From assembly GCA_026417735.1 (NCBI GenBank), contig JAOACR010000009.1:1-64000 (forward strand): a stretch of DNA of 64,000 nucleotides, given 5' to 3'. Shown here one piece after another: positions 1 to 7,716 of the stretch; the first letter of the stretch is position 1; each line of letters opens with the position of its first letter. Source of the DNA: Kiritimatiellia bacterium. Lineage in GTDB: Bacteria; Verrucomicrobiota; Kiritimatiellia; PWTM01. The position numbers and the translations under genes are program-made. The notes beneath the pieces were generated by a model, which was not told the origin of the DNA, searched no databases, and worked only from the letters and a program-made list of their open reading frames with translations.

Positions 1-36
1 GCCACAGGCACACAGATGCCAGCGCCCGAGCGCCCC

Positions 37-95
37 AGGGACGGAGATGTTCACGCCTAAGCCTGAGGGACGAACTGAGGGACGGAGATGTTTAC
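37..95. repeat. short direct repeat at left edge
   Basis: An 18-base unit reading AGGGACGGAGATGTTCAC at 37-54 recurs at 78-95 with one change (TTTAC for TTCAC). A shorter unit, CTGAGGGACG, occurs at 63-72 and again at 75-84, so the block looks like partly decayed tandem duplication. It lies downstream of the HAD hydrolase stop codon. No open frame of convincing composition covers it. Confidence 0.6.
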
Positions 96-143
96 TTGCG
101 GGCGACCGAAAGGAACGAAGCGTTCAGCTCCACGCAACCGGCG

Positions 144-779
144 TCAGAATCCGAAATGGCGATGGACGGAAGCAATCGTGCGGCGGGGTTCCACATGGTG
201 CACACTACGAATCCCGCACGCCTCAGCCGCGATGCAATTGTTGAGGTCATCATCCACAAAGACGCATTGCTCCGGCGCCGCTCCCATCGCCTCCAATCCG
301 AGCCGATAAAACCGTAGATCCGGCTTTGTGACCCCGAGCTGATACGACAACACTGCGCCCGCGTGTATTGCAATTTCTGGAAACGCGTCAAAGATCCATG
401 GCACGTGCATCTCGCTCGTATTGGACCAGTACCAAAGCCCTACACCCCGGCCAACCATCTGGCGCCACGCCCGAATCATTTCATCATCTGGTCGGAACAT
501 GCGCCGCCAGATCGCAACAAATTCTTCATCCGTTCCGGAAAATCCTGTCCGCCGCCTCACGTGCGCAAGAAACTCGACACGGGAGATCTGCCCCCGCTCA
601 TACTGCTCCAGTAGCCGGTCTTCCGCAAATGCCCGCCGTATCCTCGCCGGATTCTTCCGCCATGAAGGTCGGCACCGCGACCCCATCAGTGCTGCCGGTC
701 GGGCCAAATCTAAACGCACGACCACCCCCCCAAGATCAGATAGGAGATAGCGAATGGAGCCGGACCCGCCCTCGGCCAT
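144..779 (-). CDS. HAD-superfamily hydrolase (YihX/epoxide hydrolase N-terminal type)
   Basis: Predicted cytosolic HAD phosphatase of 211 residues. The N-terminal motif reads LLSDLGGVVVRLD, so the nucleophile Asp is followed by Gly two residues on (DLG). This DxG form is usual in the YihX and soluble-epoxide-hydrolase-N branch. The Ser/Thr motif region has YWSNTSE, the Lys motif VTKPDLRFYRLGLEAMG, and the acidic motif CVFVDDDLNNCIAA. The start chosen (MAEGGSGS) lies 4 bases after the argC stop, so the gene is the second member of an argC operon. A longer frame reaching into argC is possible but adds residues foreign to the family. Substrate is unknown; sugar phosphates are typical for YihX. 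Confidence 0.85.
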   Translation of the reverse strand: MAEGGSGSIRYLLSDLGGVVVRLDLARPAALMGSRCRPSWRKNPARIRRAFAEDRLLEQYERGQISRVEFLAHVRRRTGFSGTDEEFVAIWRRMFRPDDEMIRAWRQMVGRGVGLWYWSNTSEMHVPWIFDAFPEIAIHAGAVLSYQLGVTKPDLRFYRLGLEAMGAAPEQCVFVDDDLNNCIAAEACGIRSVHHVEPRRTIASVHRHFGF

Positions 780-783
780 GACC

Positions 784-1842
784 TCAGGGACACACACCAA
801 ACTTCCAGAGCCCGGTTGTCGCAGGAAGCCCAAAGAGGATGTTCATATTCTGGACCGCGTTGCCGGCCTGTCCTTTCACCAGGTTGTCAATGTGCGAAAT
901 CACCCGAAGCGTCCGGGTGCGCTCGTCCACGTCAACGACCAGATGCGCAAAATTGGATCCTCGCACATGGGCGGTCCCCACACTGGCGGACCGATCGAAT
1001 ATCCGGACGAAAGGATGGTTGCGATGATACTCGCGGTACGCCTCCATCACTGCTCCGGCGGCAACGCCCTCTCGCAGTTCACCATACAGGCACGACAAGA
1101 TGCCGCGACACATCGGCACAACCTGTGCCGTGAACAGCACATGGTAGTTCTCGCCGGAAATCCGTCGCAGTTCGTCTTCAATCTCACACACGTGCTGGTG
1201 GCCGCTCAGCCGATAGGCGTTCATGTTCTCATAGCGGGCGGGATAGTGGTAGGTCGCCTGCGGTTTCTTCCCGGCCCCTGAGACAGCAGTCTTGCAGTCC
1301 GCAATCACCCGTTCCGGCCGAATCAATCCGTACTTCGCGGCGGGCGCCAGGCCCAGGAGGACGCTTACCGCAAAACAGCCGGCGTTCCCCACCAGTCGGC
1401 AATTGGGGCCGAGCCGCGGGTTGTCCAGCTCTGGGAGTCCATAAACTGTCTCGCCGAGCAAATGGGGAGCGGTGTGTTCAATCGCTCGTCCGGCCAGTCG
1501 CGCATATTCCGCATGCCGCGCCGCGTTCTGGAAGCGAAAATCGCCACTGAAATCGATCACGCGGGCGCCCGTCGCCAGCTCGGCCTCTGCATGGCGCATG
1601 CCAACACCGTCTGGGGTGGCGAAAAAAACAACATCCGCAGGTTCCTTCGCCCGCGGATCCTCATAGGAGAGAATCGTCTGGTCACAGAATCCTCGCAAGT
1701 GAGGCCAGAGCTCGCTCATCGCGACCCCAACATCCGCCGCCGCCGCCAGCGTGGTAATCTTCACTTCCGGGTGGCCAAGCAGTAGCTCCACCAGCCCTAC
1801 ACCGCCATATCCGCCCGCGCCGACAACTTTCGCCCGTATCAT
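784..1842 (-). CDS. argC: N-acetyl-gamma-glutamyl-phosphate reductase
   Basis: Catalyses the NADPH-dependent reduction of N-acetylglutamyl-5-phosphate to the semialdehyde, third step of arginine synthesis, in the cytosol. The 352-residue product opens with the Rossmann motif VVGAGGYGGVGLVELL. The catalytic Cys is at 156 in VGNAGCFAVS. The C-terminal half carries SGHQHVCEIE and a VVPMCRGILSCLYGEL stretch typical of the family. A Shine-Dalgarno GGAGGTG lies 8 bases before the chosen ATG. An upstream in-frame ATG at 1962 would add 40 unrelated residues and overlap the tpx start. No other arginine gene is in the window. Confidence 0.96.
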   Translation of the reverse strand: MIRAKVVGAGGYGGVGLVELLLGHPEVKITTLAAAADVGVAMSELWPHLRGFCDQTILSYEDPRAKEPADVVFFATPDGVGMRHAEAELATGARVIDFSGDFRFQNAARHAEYARLAGRAIEHTAPHLLGETVYGLPELDNPRLGPNCRLVGNAGCFAVSVLLGLAPAAKYGLIRPERVIADCKTAVSGAGKKPQATYHYPARYENMNAYRLSGHQHVCEIEDELRRISGENYHVLFTAQVVPMCRGILSCLYGELREGVAAGAVMEAYREYHRNHPFVRIFDRSASVGTAHVRGSNFAHLVVDVDERTRTLRVISHIDNLVKGQAGNAVQNMNILFGLPATTGLWKFGVCP

Positions 1843-1906
1843 TGGCCGTTCACCTCCGCCGTCCGATCGACGGCGCAATCGCGCGCAGAGCGTAGCCGTC
1901 CACCAC

Positions 1907-1934
1907 TTGAAAAACAACCGCCCGCGCGTAGCTT
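1907..1934 (+). promoter_or_regulatory. candidate promoter of tpx
   Basis: TTGAAA, 16 bases, TAGCTT, in the divergent argC-tpx gap. The -10 is weak. Placed 21 bases before the tpx start, whose Shine-Dalgarno is AGGAGG. Confidence 0.25.
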
Positions 1935-1955
1935 TGCGCCATAGGAGGATGACAG

Positions 1956-2471
1956 ATGGCAACCGTTACGTTCAAAGGATCGCCGTATCGGCTCGTCGGT
2001 GAGCTTCCCGCCGTCGGGTCGGCGGCTCCGCCCTTCCGGCTGACCGCCGCCGACCTCTCCGACGTAGGGCTGGAGCACTTCGGGAGCCACGTGAAGCTCT
2101 TGAACATCGTTCCGAGCCTCGACACCCCCGTGTGCGCAACCTCCGCTCGCCATTTTCACGAGGCGTTGGGCAGGCTACCCGGGGTACTGCTGCTGAACAT
2201 CTCGGCCGACCTTCCATTCGCGCAGAAACGCTTCTGTGATGCGGGGCGCCTCGACCGGATCATCACCCTTTCCACTTTCCGCTCGCCGGTGTTCGGCACC
2301 GCCTACGGCGTACAGATCGAGGAGGGACCGCTCGCCGGCCTGATGGCGCGCGCCGTGCTCGTGCTCTCTCGAGAGAACCGTGTCGTGCATGCGGAGCTGG
2401 TGCCGGAGATCACGCGCGAGCCCGACTATGACGCGGCACTGCGCGCCGCCGAGAAAGCGGCAGCCGGCTAG
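1956..2471 (+). CDS. tpx: thiol peroxidase (Tpx, atypical 2-Cys peroxiredoxin)
   Basis: Reduces hydroperoxides using a peroxidatic Cys and an intramolecular resolving Cys that thioredoxin regenerates. The 171-residue length equals the family norm. Cys60 sits in VPSLDTPVCATS and Cys94 in QKRFCDAGRLD, matching the Cys61/Cys95 pair of the E. coli enzyme. The start is fixed by ATAGGAGG 6 bases upstream. It is divergent from argC and appears monocistronic. Probably an oxidative-stress gene; no OxyR or PerR site is recognisable. Confidence 0.96.
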   Translation: MATVTFKGSPYRLVGELPAVGSAAPPFRLTAADLSDVGLEHFGSHVKLLNIVPSLDTPVCATSARHFHEALGRLPGVLLLNISADLPFAQKRFCDAGRLDRIITLSTFRSPVFGTAYGVQIEEGPLAGLMARAVLVLSRENRVVHAELVPEITREPDYDAALRAAEKAAAG

Positions 2472-2642
2472 CGCATTCGGGATTGCCGTTGTTCAGCCCG
2501 ATAGGCCGGACGAGGGCGGCCGGCGCCGCAGGACGCGGCGCGCCCACTGCCGCACACGATCCAATCGCGCCCGTCGCCACGGCGGACAGATGCGTCTTGC
2601 CCGATCACCGTCACCGCGCCGTCCCATCCGGTCGCTCTTTCG

Positions 2643-3698
2643 CTATCGCGAGACCGCAAGCCGTGCCTTCTGCACCGCTGCGCCATAGTCGAGGATGCCC
2701 TGCGCAATTGCGCGCGCCAACCGATCGCGGTACTCGCGGTCCGCCAATCGTTGCGCCTCGTCCCGGTTGGAGAGGAAACCGCACTCCACCAACGCCGCTG
2801 CGCAGGGTGCATCGCGCAACACCGCGAAGCGAGCATGCCGCAACCCCCGGTCCTGTGCTTGCGTCCACCGCAGCATGCGGCGCTGCAACGAAAAACCAAG
2901 GACCGCGCTGGCCGCATCGTGATGGTTGCCGGGAAGAAAGCGATACGACGGGGCCGGCGAAGGGTCGCGCGCGTTCGTCGAGGCGGCACCGGCCTTTGAG
3001 AGGATGTACGTTTCGACCCCCTGGGCATTGGCATCCGGGCCGGAATTGCAGTGGATGCTGACGAACACGTCCGGCCGCCAGAGAGCGGCCAGCCGGCTGC
3101 GTTCTTCCAGCTCGAGGAAGGTGTCCGAGTCCCGGGTCATACGGACTGTCCAGCCCTGTGGCGGAAGGTACTCGCGGACACGTCGGGCAATGTCCAGGGC
3201 TAAATCTTTTTCCAGCAGGCCACCGGCCACGGATTCCGCACCGCCGTCGCGGCCGCCGTGACCGGCATCCAACACCACCAACCCGCTGCCGCGGTGCGCA
3301 AGGTGACGGTAGGGGCGGAGAATCGGGTCGATCAGTAGTTGCGCATCGGAGGGGTGCAACACCCACCGACCGCGCATCCGGCCCACCGGATACTGCAGCC
3401 ACACCTGAACATCCATCAGAGACATGCGGCGACTCGCCGACTCGAAGATCATCGAGTGGTACACGCTGGAGAGCACCAGCTGGTCGCCCACCGGCGTTGC
3501 CCGCAGGCCATAGAACTTCGCCACGTCGGCCAACCGCACGTATGTTTCGCCGCCCGCTTTCCAAAGCGGCAGGCTCTCAGGAGCGGCACTCCCCCATCCC
3601 GCCAGCGCGACACAAATGGCAGACACCACCATCACCACCGCAGGCCGGCGGCCTGGCCGGGCCGCCGCTGCAGCACTTGCCCCGATCCCATGCAACAT
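2643..3698 (-). CDS. secreted N-acetylmuramoyl-L-alanine amidase (Amidase_3)
   Basis: Zinc amidase cutting the bond between N-acetylmuramic acid and L-alanine in peptidoglycan. The 351-residue product has a signal segment (about residues 20-40, AVVMVVSAICVALAG). A region rich in SLMDVQVWLQYP and LIDPILRP follows and resembles the copper-amine-oxidase-N or AMIN-like front of these enzymes. The catalytic domain then shows VVLDAGHGGRDGG (zinc His), a Glu in GLLEKDLALDIARR, the second zinc His in SIHCNS, and the catalytic Glu in ALVECGFLSN. Start: the ATG at 3698 gives a sensible signal peptide; a TTG at 3731 would extend it by 11 residues. No cell-division neighbour is present. Confidence 0.9.
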   Translation of the reverse strand: MLHGIGASAAAAARPGRRPAVVMVVSAICVALAGWGSAAPESLPLWKAGGETYVRLADVAKFYGLRATPVGDQLVLSSVYHSMIFESASRRMSLMDVQVWLQYPVGRMRGRWVLHPSDAQLLIDPILRPYRHLAHRGSGLVVLDAGHGGRDGGAESVAGGLLEKDLALDIARRVREYLPPQGWTVRMTRDSDTFLELEERSRLAALWRPDVFVSIHCNSGPDANAQGVETYILSKAGAASTNARDPSPAPSYRFLPGNHHDAASAVLGFSLQRRMLRWTQAQDRGLRHARFAVLRDAPCAAALVECGFLSNRDEAQRLADREYRDRLARAIAQGILDYGAAVQKARLAVSR

Positions 3699-3752
3699 CG
3701 CCACGCCGTTCTTGAACAACAGGGCACTCAACTACAGCAGAACGCAAAGCGG

Positions 3753-3781
3753 TTGCAAGTCCGCCCGCGCGTCGTTAGGCT
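3753..3781 (+). promoter_or_regulatory. candidate promoter of the 3.9-6.9 kb operon
   Basis: TTGCAA, 17 bases, TAGGCT, about 80 bases before the TPR gene. Both hexamers are only partly consensus. Confidence 0.25.
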
Positions 3782-3860
3782 CGCCAGAGTGGATCGGCTG
3801 AATGTTCTGGCCGCCACAAGCGGAACCGCCGGTCCGGCCACGCTTAGAGGTGATGCGATC

Positions 3861-5285
3861 ATGCCCGAGGTGACACTCAACGAGATCCCCCGCAAGCTTC
3901 GCGAGCTTGTCGACAAGGCCTCCGCGGCGATGGAGCGCGGCAACACGGACTACGCGGTGGAGATGCTGTTGAATGTGCTCGACACCGAACCGCGCCTTCT
4001 CGAGGCGCGGAAGCTGCTCCGCAACGCGCAGATCGCCCGTTTCGTCGCCGGCGGCGGCGGAGCGGCCCGTCATGTGATCGCATCGCTCACCGGCCTTGGG
4101 GGGATGATCTCGGCATCGGCACTGGTGAAGACCAAGCCGCTAAAGGCGCTGCAGATTGCGGAGCGCCTGATGAACAAAGATCCGCTGAATCGGCCCTTCA
4201 TCAAGCTATTGGCAAGCGCCGCACTGGCGGCGGACCTGCCGCAGACGGCGATCCATGCGCTGGAAGTGGCCCGCGAAGCCTACCCGAACGACGTCGAACT
4301 GCTGTTTCAGCTCGGCACCCTCTACAAAGACAACGGCATCACCGACAAAGCGCGGGAATGCTTCGAAGTGCTCTATCGCCTCCGTCCCAACGACCCCAAG
4401 ATCCTCAAGGCGCTGAAGGACGCGCAGGCGATGGACTCGATGCAGAAGGGCCGCTGGGTGGAAGTCGGCGAAAAAGGCGACTACCGCAAGGTGCTCCGCG
4501 ACCGGGAGGAGGCGCTTCGGCTGGAACAGGCCGCGAAAGCCGTCAAGACCGCCAGCGACATCGAAAGTCTGATCGCGGATCACCTCCAGAAAATCGAGCG
4601 GGAACCCAACAATGTGAACTACCGCCGCGCGCTCGCCGATCTCTACGCCCGCGCCGAGCGGTACGACGAGGCGCTGGCCGCGCTGCAGGAGGCTGACCGC
4701 CTCAGCGGAGGTGGTGACCCGCAGATTGACCGCGCGATCAGCCAGATCCACGTGCGAAAGTTCGACGCGGCGATTCAACAAGCCCGCAACGCCGGCGACG
4801 AGGCCCGCGCGACCCAACTCGAGGCAGAAAAGAAAGAGTTTCTGTTCAACGACGCCCAGGAGCGGGTGCGCCGCTATCCGAACGATCTGCAGTTCAAGTA
4901 CGAACTCGGCGTGCTGTTGTTTGAGCGCGGCATGTTCAACGAAGCGATTCAGCAGTTCCAGCAGTCGCAGCGCAACCCACAGCGCCGCACGCGTTCGCTC
5001 TACTACCTGGCGCGCTGTTTTGAACAAAAGGGCCAGCTCGACATCGCAGCCGAGCAGCTCGAAAAGGCCGCCTCGGAACTCACCGTGCTGGACAACACCA
5101 AAAAGGACATCCTGTACGAGCTGGGCATTGTCTACGAACGCATGGGCCGCGGCGACAAGGCGGTGGAGCTGTTCAAGGAAATCTACGCCGTCGATATCGC
5201 GTATCGGGACGTCGCTGACCGTATCGAGCGGTACTACAAGTCACAGTCCTCGCCACAGGCCGGTGGCGCGTCCGGTCCCGCCTGA
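3861..5285 (+). CDS. tetratricopeptide-repeat protein
   Basis: A 474-residue soluble protein made mostly of TPR helices. Repeat-like units include AIHALEVAREAYPNDVELLF, then GTLYKDNGITDKARECF, ALADLYARAERYDEALAALQ, and later ELGIVYERMGRGDKAVELF. A hydrophobic Gly-rich stretch near residues 55-90 (GGGGAARHVIASL, LGGMISASALVK) precedes the repeats and could be a short membrane-contact or linker segment. There is no signal peptide. The start is supported by GAGGTG 8 bases upstream; the frame stays open further 5-prime but without coding character. First gene of a plus-strand group with an EEP lipoprotein and a HAD phosphatase. A scaffold role is likely; partner unknown. Confidence 0.8.
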   Translation: MPEVTLNEIPRKLRELVDKASAAMERGNTDYAVEMLLNVLDTEPRLLEARKLLRNAQIARFVAGGGGAARHVIASLTGLGGMISASALVKTKPLKALQIAERLMNKDPLNRPFIKLLASAALAADLPQTAIHALEVAREAYPNDVELLFQLGTLYKDNGITDKARECFEVLYRLRPNDPKILKALKDAQAMDSMQKGRWVEVGEKGDYRKVLRDREEALRLEQAAKAVKTASDIESLIADHLQKIEREPNNVNYRRALADLYARAERYDEALAALQEADRLSGGGDPQIDRAISQIHVRKFDAAIQQARNAGDEARATQLEAEKKEFLFNDAQERVRRYPNDLQFKYELGVLLFERGMFNEAIQQFQQSQRNPQRRTRSLYYLARCFEQKGQLDIAAEQLEKAASELTVLDNTKKDILYELGIVYERMGRGDKAVELFKEIYAVDIAYRDVADRIERYYKSQSSPQAGGASGPA

Positions 5286-5300
5286 AAGGGAGCCGACCCT

Positions 5301-6251
5301 ATGCGTCGTTCGTGGTGGACGGCGCTCGCCGCCGGCGGGGTGGCCGCCCTGCTGTTGGGTTGTGCTCCTCGTCACCGCGCCCCTACCTCATTTGCGGTCC
5401 CGCCGGTTGCGGCCGACGAACTCATGTTGATGAGCTGGAATCTCCGGATGTACTCGATCGAGGACCGCGACGGAGACGGCCAGCGCACCGAGCCGAAACC
5501 GCCGACCGAGCGGGCTGCCATTAGCCGGATCATTGCGCGTTGCCGCCCTCATGTGCTCGCCGTGCAGGAAATCGGAATCTCCGCCGTTCTCGACGAATTT
5601 CGCCGTGCGCTCCAGGCCGAAGGGCTTGTCTATCCGCACCTCGAGCATCTGATCCGTCCTGACGCCACCATCGGACTTGCTGTACTGAGCCGGCTGCCGA
5701 TCGTCGCGCGACGCTCCCGCCTCGATGATGTGTATCGCATTGGAACGACCAATCTGCCCGTGCTGCGCGGATTCATTGACGTCGAGCTACAAACGGAGCG
5801 TGGGTATCGTTTTCGCCTCTTCGTCGTCCACCTCAAATCAAAGGTCTATCACCCTCTTGGACAAACGGAAATGCGGCGAAACGAGGCCCGGATCATCGCC
5901 CAACACGTCCATAGCGCACTCCAAAGCGAGCCCGGATTGAACCTTTTGCTGCTCGGCGATCTGAACGACTCGCCCGACTCCGCGCCAGTGCAGCGGCTGT
6001 TGGGCGAGGATACTCGCCTGCTACACGATCTACGTCCCTCAGATGATCTTGGCGACGTCTGGACCCACTTCAGCAGCACAGTCGATATTTACAGCCGCAT
6101 CGACTACGCGCTGGTCAGTGCCGGCATGCTCGGTGAAGTGGTCAGAGAAAAATGCCGCGTCGTCCGCGACCCCGACCTTCTCATCGCCTCCGATCACCGT
6201 CCGCTGCTGGTGGTGGTGCGCGCCACAGACGCTGCCCTGACAGCCCGATGA
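5301..6251 (+). CDS. endonuclease/exonuclease/phosphatase-family lipoprotein
   Basis: A 316-residue EEP-superfamily metal-dependent phosphodiesterase with a lipoprotein signal: a Trp/Arg start, a hydrophobic core and a lipobox LLLGC at about residue 21. Catalytic motifs are MSWNLRMYS (Asn), LAVQEIG (metal Glu), LLLGDLNDSPDSAPV (Asp/Asn) and IASDHRPLLVVV (Asp-His pair). A His in LFVVHLKSK matches the family. The product should sit on the periplasmic face, acting on phosphodiesters such as extracellular DNA or phospholipid headgroups; the substrate cannot be read from sequence. A GGGAG site precedes the ATG. The stop overlaps the next start by 4 bases. Confidence 0.85.
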   Translation: MRRSWWTALAAGGVAALLLGCAPRHRAPTSFAVPPVAADELMLMSWNLRMYSIEDRDGDGQRTEPKPPTERAAISRIIARCRPHVLAVQEIGISAVLDEFRRALQAEGLVYPHLEHLIRPDATIGLAVLSRLPIVARRSRLDDVYRIGTTNLPVLRGFIDVELQTERGYRFRLFVVHLKSKVYHPLGQTEMRRNEARIIAQHVHSALQSEPGLNLLLLGDLNDSPDSAPVQRLLGEDTRLLHDLRPSDDLGDVWTHFSSTVDIYSRIDYALVSAGMLGEVVREKCRVVRDPDLLIASDHRPLLVVVRATDAALTAR

Positions 6252-6949
6252 CGGCGGCTCCCCCTCGGATCCGAGCGGTGGTGTTCGACTTTGACGGCAC
6301 ACTGTTTTTCACCGCCGACGCGATTGTGCATTCGTTCCGTGCCGCGCTGCAGGCCACCGGTCGGCGCGACGTTCCCTCATTGGTCATCACGAGGCTGATC
6401 GGCCGGCCGCTAACAGAAATGTTCGAAACGGTCGTAGAGTCCGCAACACCTGCGGAAATTCAAACGCTGGTGGCCGAGTACCGTCGTGTCTTTGCCCGTG
6501 TCGCGCCGCGGCTTTCGCGCCCGGCACCGGGTTTTGACGCAGCGATGGCCGCGCTGCATGCCGCAGGCATCCGCATGGCGATTGCAACACATCGGATGGC
6601 CGAGGGGGCGCGGATGATCCTCGAGCGGTTCGATGCCGCCCATTGGTTTGGCGCGCTGGTCGCACTCGAAGACATGCGGCGTCCCAAGCCCGCGCCCGAC
6701 GCGATCTGGCAGGCCCTGGAAAAGCTGGGCGCGGAGCCCGCGGAAGCGGCCGCCGTAGGGGATACGCCCGACGATGTCCGGGCGGGAGTCGCCGCCGGCT
6801 TGTGGTCCGTCGCGATCGAGAACTCAGTTCATTCCCGCGAGATGCTTGAAGCGGCCGGTGCGCACGCGGTGGTTGGTTCTCTGGCCGACCTCCCGCCCCT
6901 CCTGCTGCGCAGCCCGCCAACCGGTGAAGCCCCCCCGAACACCACCTGA
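6248..6949 (+). CDS. HAD phosphatase, phosphoglycolate phosphatase-like
   Basis: A 233-residue HAD hydrolase with VVFDFDGTLFFTAD (nucleophile and acid/base Asp both present), IATHRMAEGARMIL (motif II), RRPKPAPDAIWQALEKLG (motif III Lys) and AAVGDTPDDVRAGVAAG (motif IV). The alpha-helical cap between motifs I and II is the C1 type of Gph and beta-phosphoglucomutase relatives. The start is set by the ATGA overlap with the upstream EEP gene, so translation is probably coupled. The last residues, rich in Pro and Leu, are variable. Phosphoglycolate is the commonest substrate in the family but is not proven here. Confidence 0.85.
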   Translation: MTAAPPRIRAVVFDFDGTLFFTADAIVHSFRAALQATGRRDVPSLVITRLIGRPLTEMFETVVESATPAEIQTLVAEYRRVFARVAPRLSRPAPGFDAAMAALHAAGIRMAIATHRMAEGARMILERFDAAHWFGALVALEDMRRPKPAPDAIWQALEKLGAEPAEAAAVGDTPDDVRAGVAAGLWSVAIENSVHSREMLEAAGAHAVVGSLADLPPLLLRSPPTGEAPPNTT

Positions 6950-6972
6950 CCTGAGTCCTTGGCCCCCGCCGC

Positions 6973-7410
6973 CTACTCCGTGCGCGAGGTTACGATGTCG
7001 TCGGCAGTGTCCCAGATGCCGTCCGGCCCGGCGGAGCGAAGTTCGTAGGCGTCTTCCCGCTCGCGCTCGACGTTCGAACCATCGGACAAATGCCGGAAGC
7101 CCTTCAGACGGTTGTAGCGGTAGGGCTGCCCCCACGGATCCGTCCACGTCAGATCGCTCACGTAGTTCGTCAACCGCTGCCACACCGCCGCATTGGTCAG
7201 CACACTGGGATACTTATAGAAATCCATGATGTAGCGGTTCAGCGCCGTCTCGATTTTCTGCATGTCCGACCGGGCGCGATTCCGATCGGCCTGGCGTTGC
7301 GCAATACCTGCGCCGGCCAGAACCAGCCCGACTAGAACCACGATGATCCCGATCACCGCCAGCAGCTCGATCAGCGTAAACGCCCTCGCGGTTCGTCGTC
7401 GCCGGCTCAT
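6973..7410 (-). CDS. type II secretion/type IV pilus pseudopilin (GspG-like)
   Basis: A 145-residue pilin-like protein. The N-terminus is SRRRRTARAFTLIELL followed by about 20 hydrophobic residues, a class III prepilin signal with Phe at +1 and Glu at +5. The residue before the cleavage site is Ala, where Gly is usual. The C-terminal part has TWTDPWGQPYRYN and a tail with SAGPDGIWDTADDIV, the calcium-binding loop pattern of GspG major pseudopilins. AGGAG lies 7 bases upstream of the ATG. It stands alone: no secretin, GspE, GspF or prepilin peptidase is next to it, so its secretion or pilus machine is elsewhere. Convergent with the HAD gene. Confidence 0.88.
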   Translation of the reverse strand: MSRRRRTARAFTLIELLAVIGIIVVLVGLVLAGAGIAQRQADRNRARSDMQKIETALNRYIMDFYKYPSVLTNAAVWQRLTNYVSDLTWTDPWGQPYRYNRLKGFRHLSDGSNVEREREDAYELRSAGPDGIWDTADDIVTSRTE

Positions 7411-7716
7411 GGCGCAGCTCCTCTTGCCACCTCGACTATCGCGCTTTTCGCGACCGCTCGCAAGCTCCGGCGCGCGTCGGAAAACGCCCTCGGGTCCATA
7501 CCCAAGGGTCGCCAGGCTGCAGCGCGTCTGCCTTCCGCCAGCTCGACTCAAGACCGTCTCCAGCCCGTCGTCCTGGGGTGTTTCTCTCTTCGCCCGAGAG
7601 GATACAGCAACCGAAAGGCTGACCACGCCTAGCTGGCCCATACCTCGAAAGAAGGAGAACACCTGCGGGAGCTATCCCGCCGGTTGCTGCCCGCGCCGCT
7701 GACGATGGCCTGGGCC
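7411..7716 (-). other. non-coding, hairpin-rich leader between malQ and the pseudopilin gene
   Basis: A 306-base gap, transcribed leftward if read through. It holds at least three local hairpins: GCGGGA-4-TCCCGC at 7665-7680, CTCTC-7-GAGAG at 7584-7600, and CCCTCGGGT-4-ACCCAAGGG at 7487-7508 (one mismatch). No T-run follows any of them, so they are not simple terminators. No open frame here has a start with a ribosome site. I could not match it to a known riboswitch class. Confidence 0.4.

Noticed and set aside
37-95. CRISPR array
   Set aside because: Only two 18-base units, spaced 23 bases apart, with internal similarity between repeat and spacer and no cas gene.
7411-7716. Cyclic-di-GMP riboswitch before the pseudopilin gene
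   Set aside because: Pilin leaders often carry one, but the conserved GEMM core sequences are not present.
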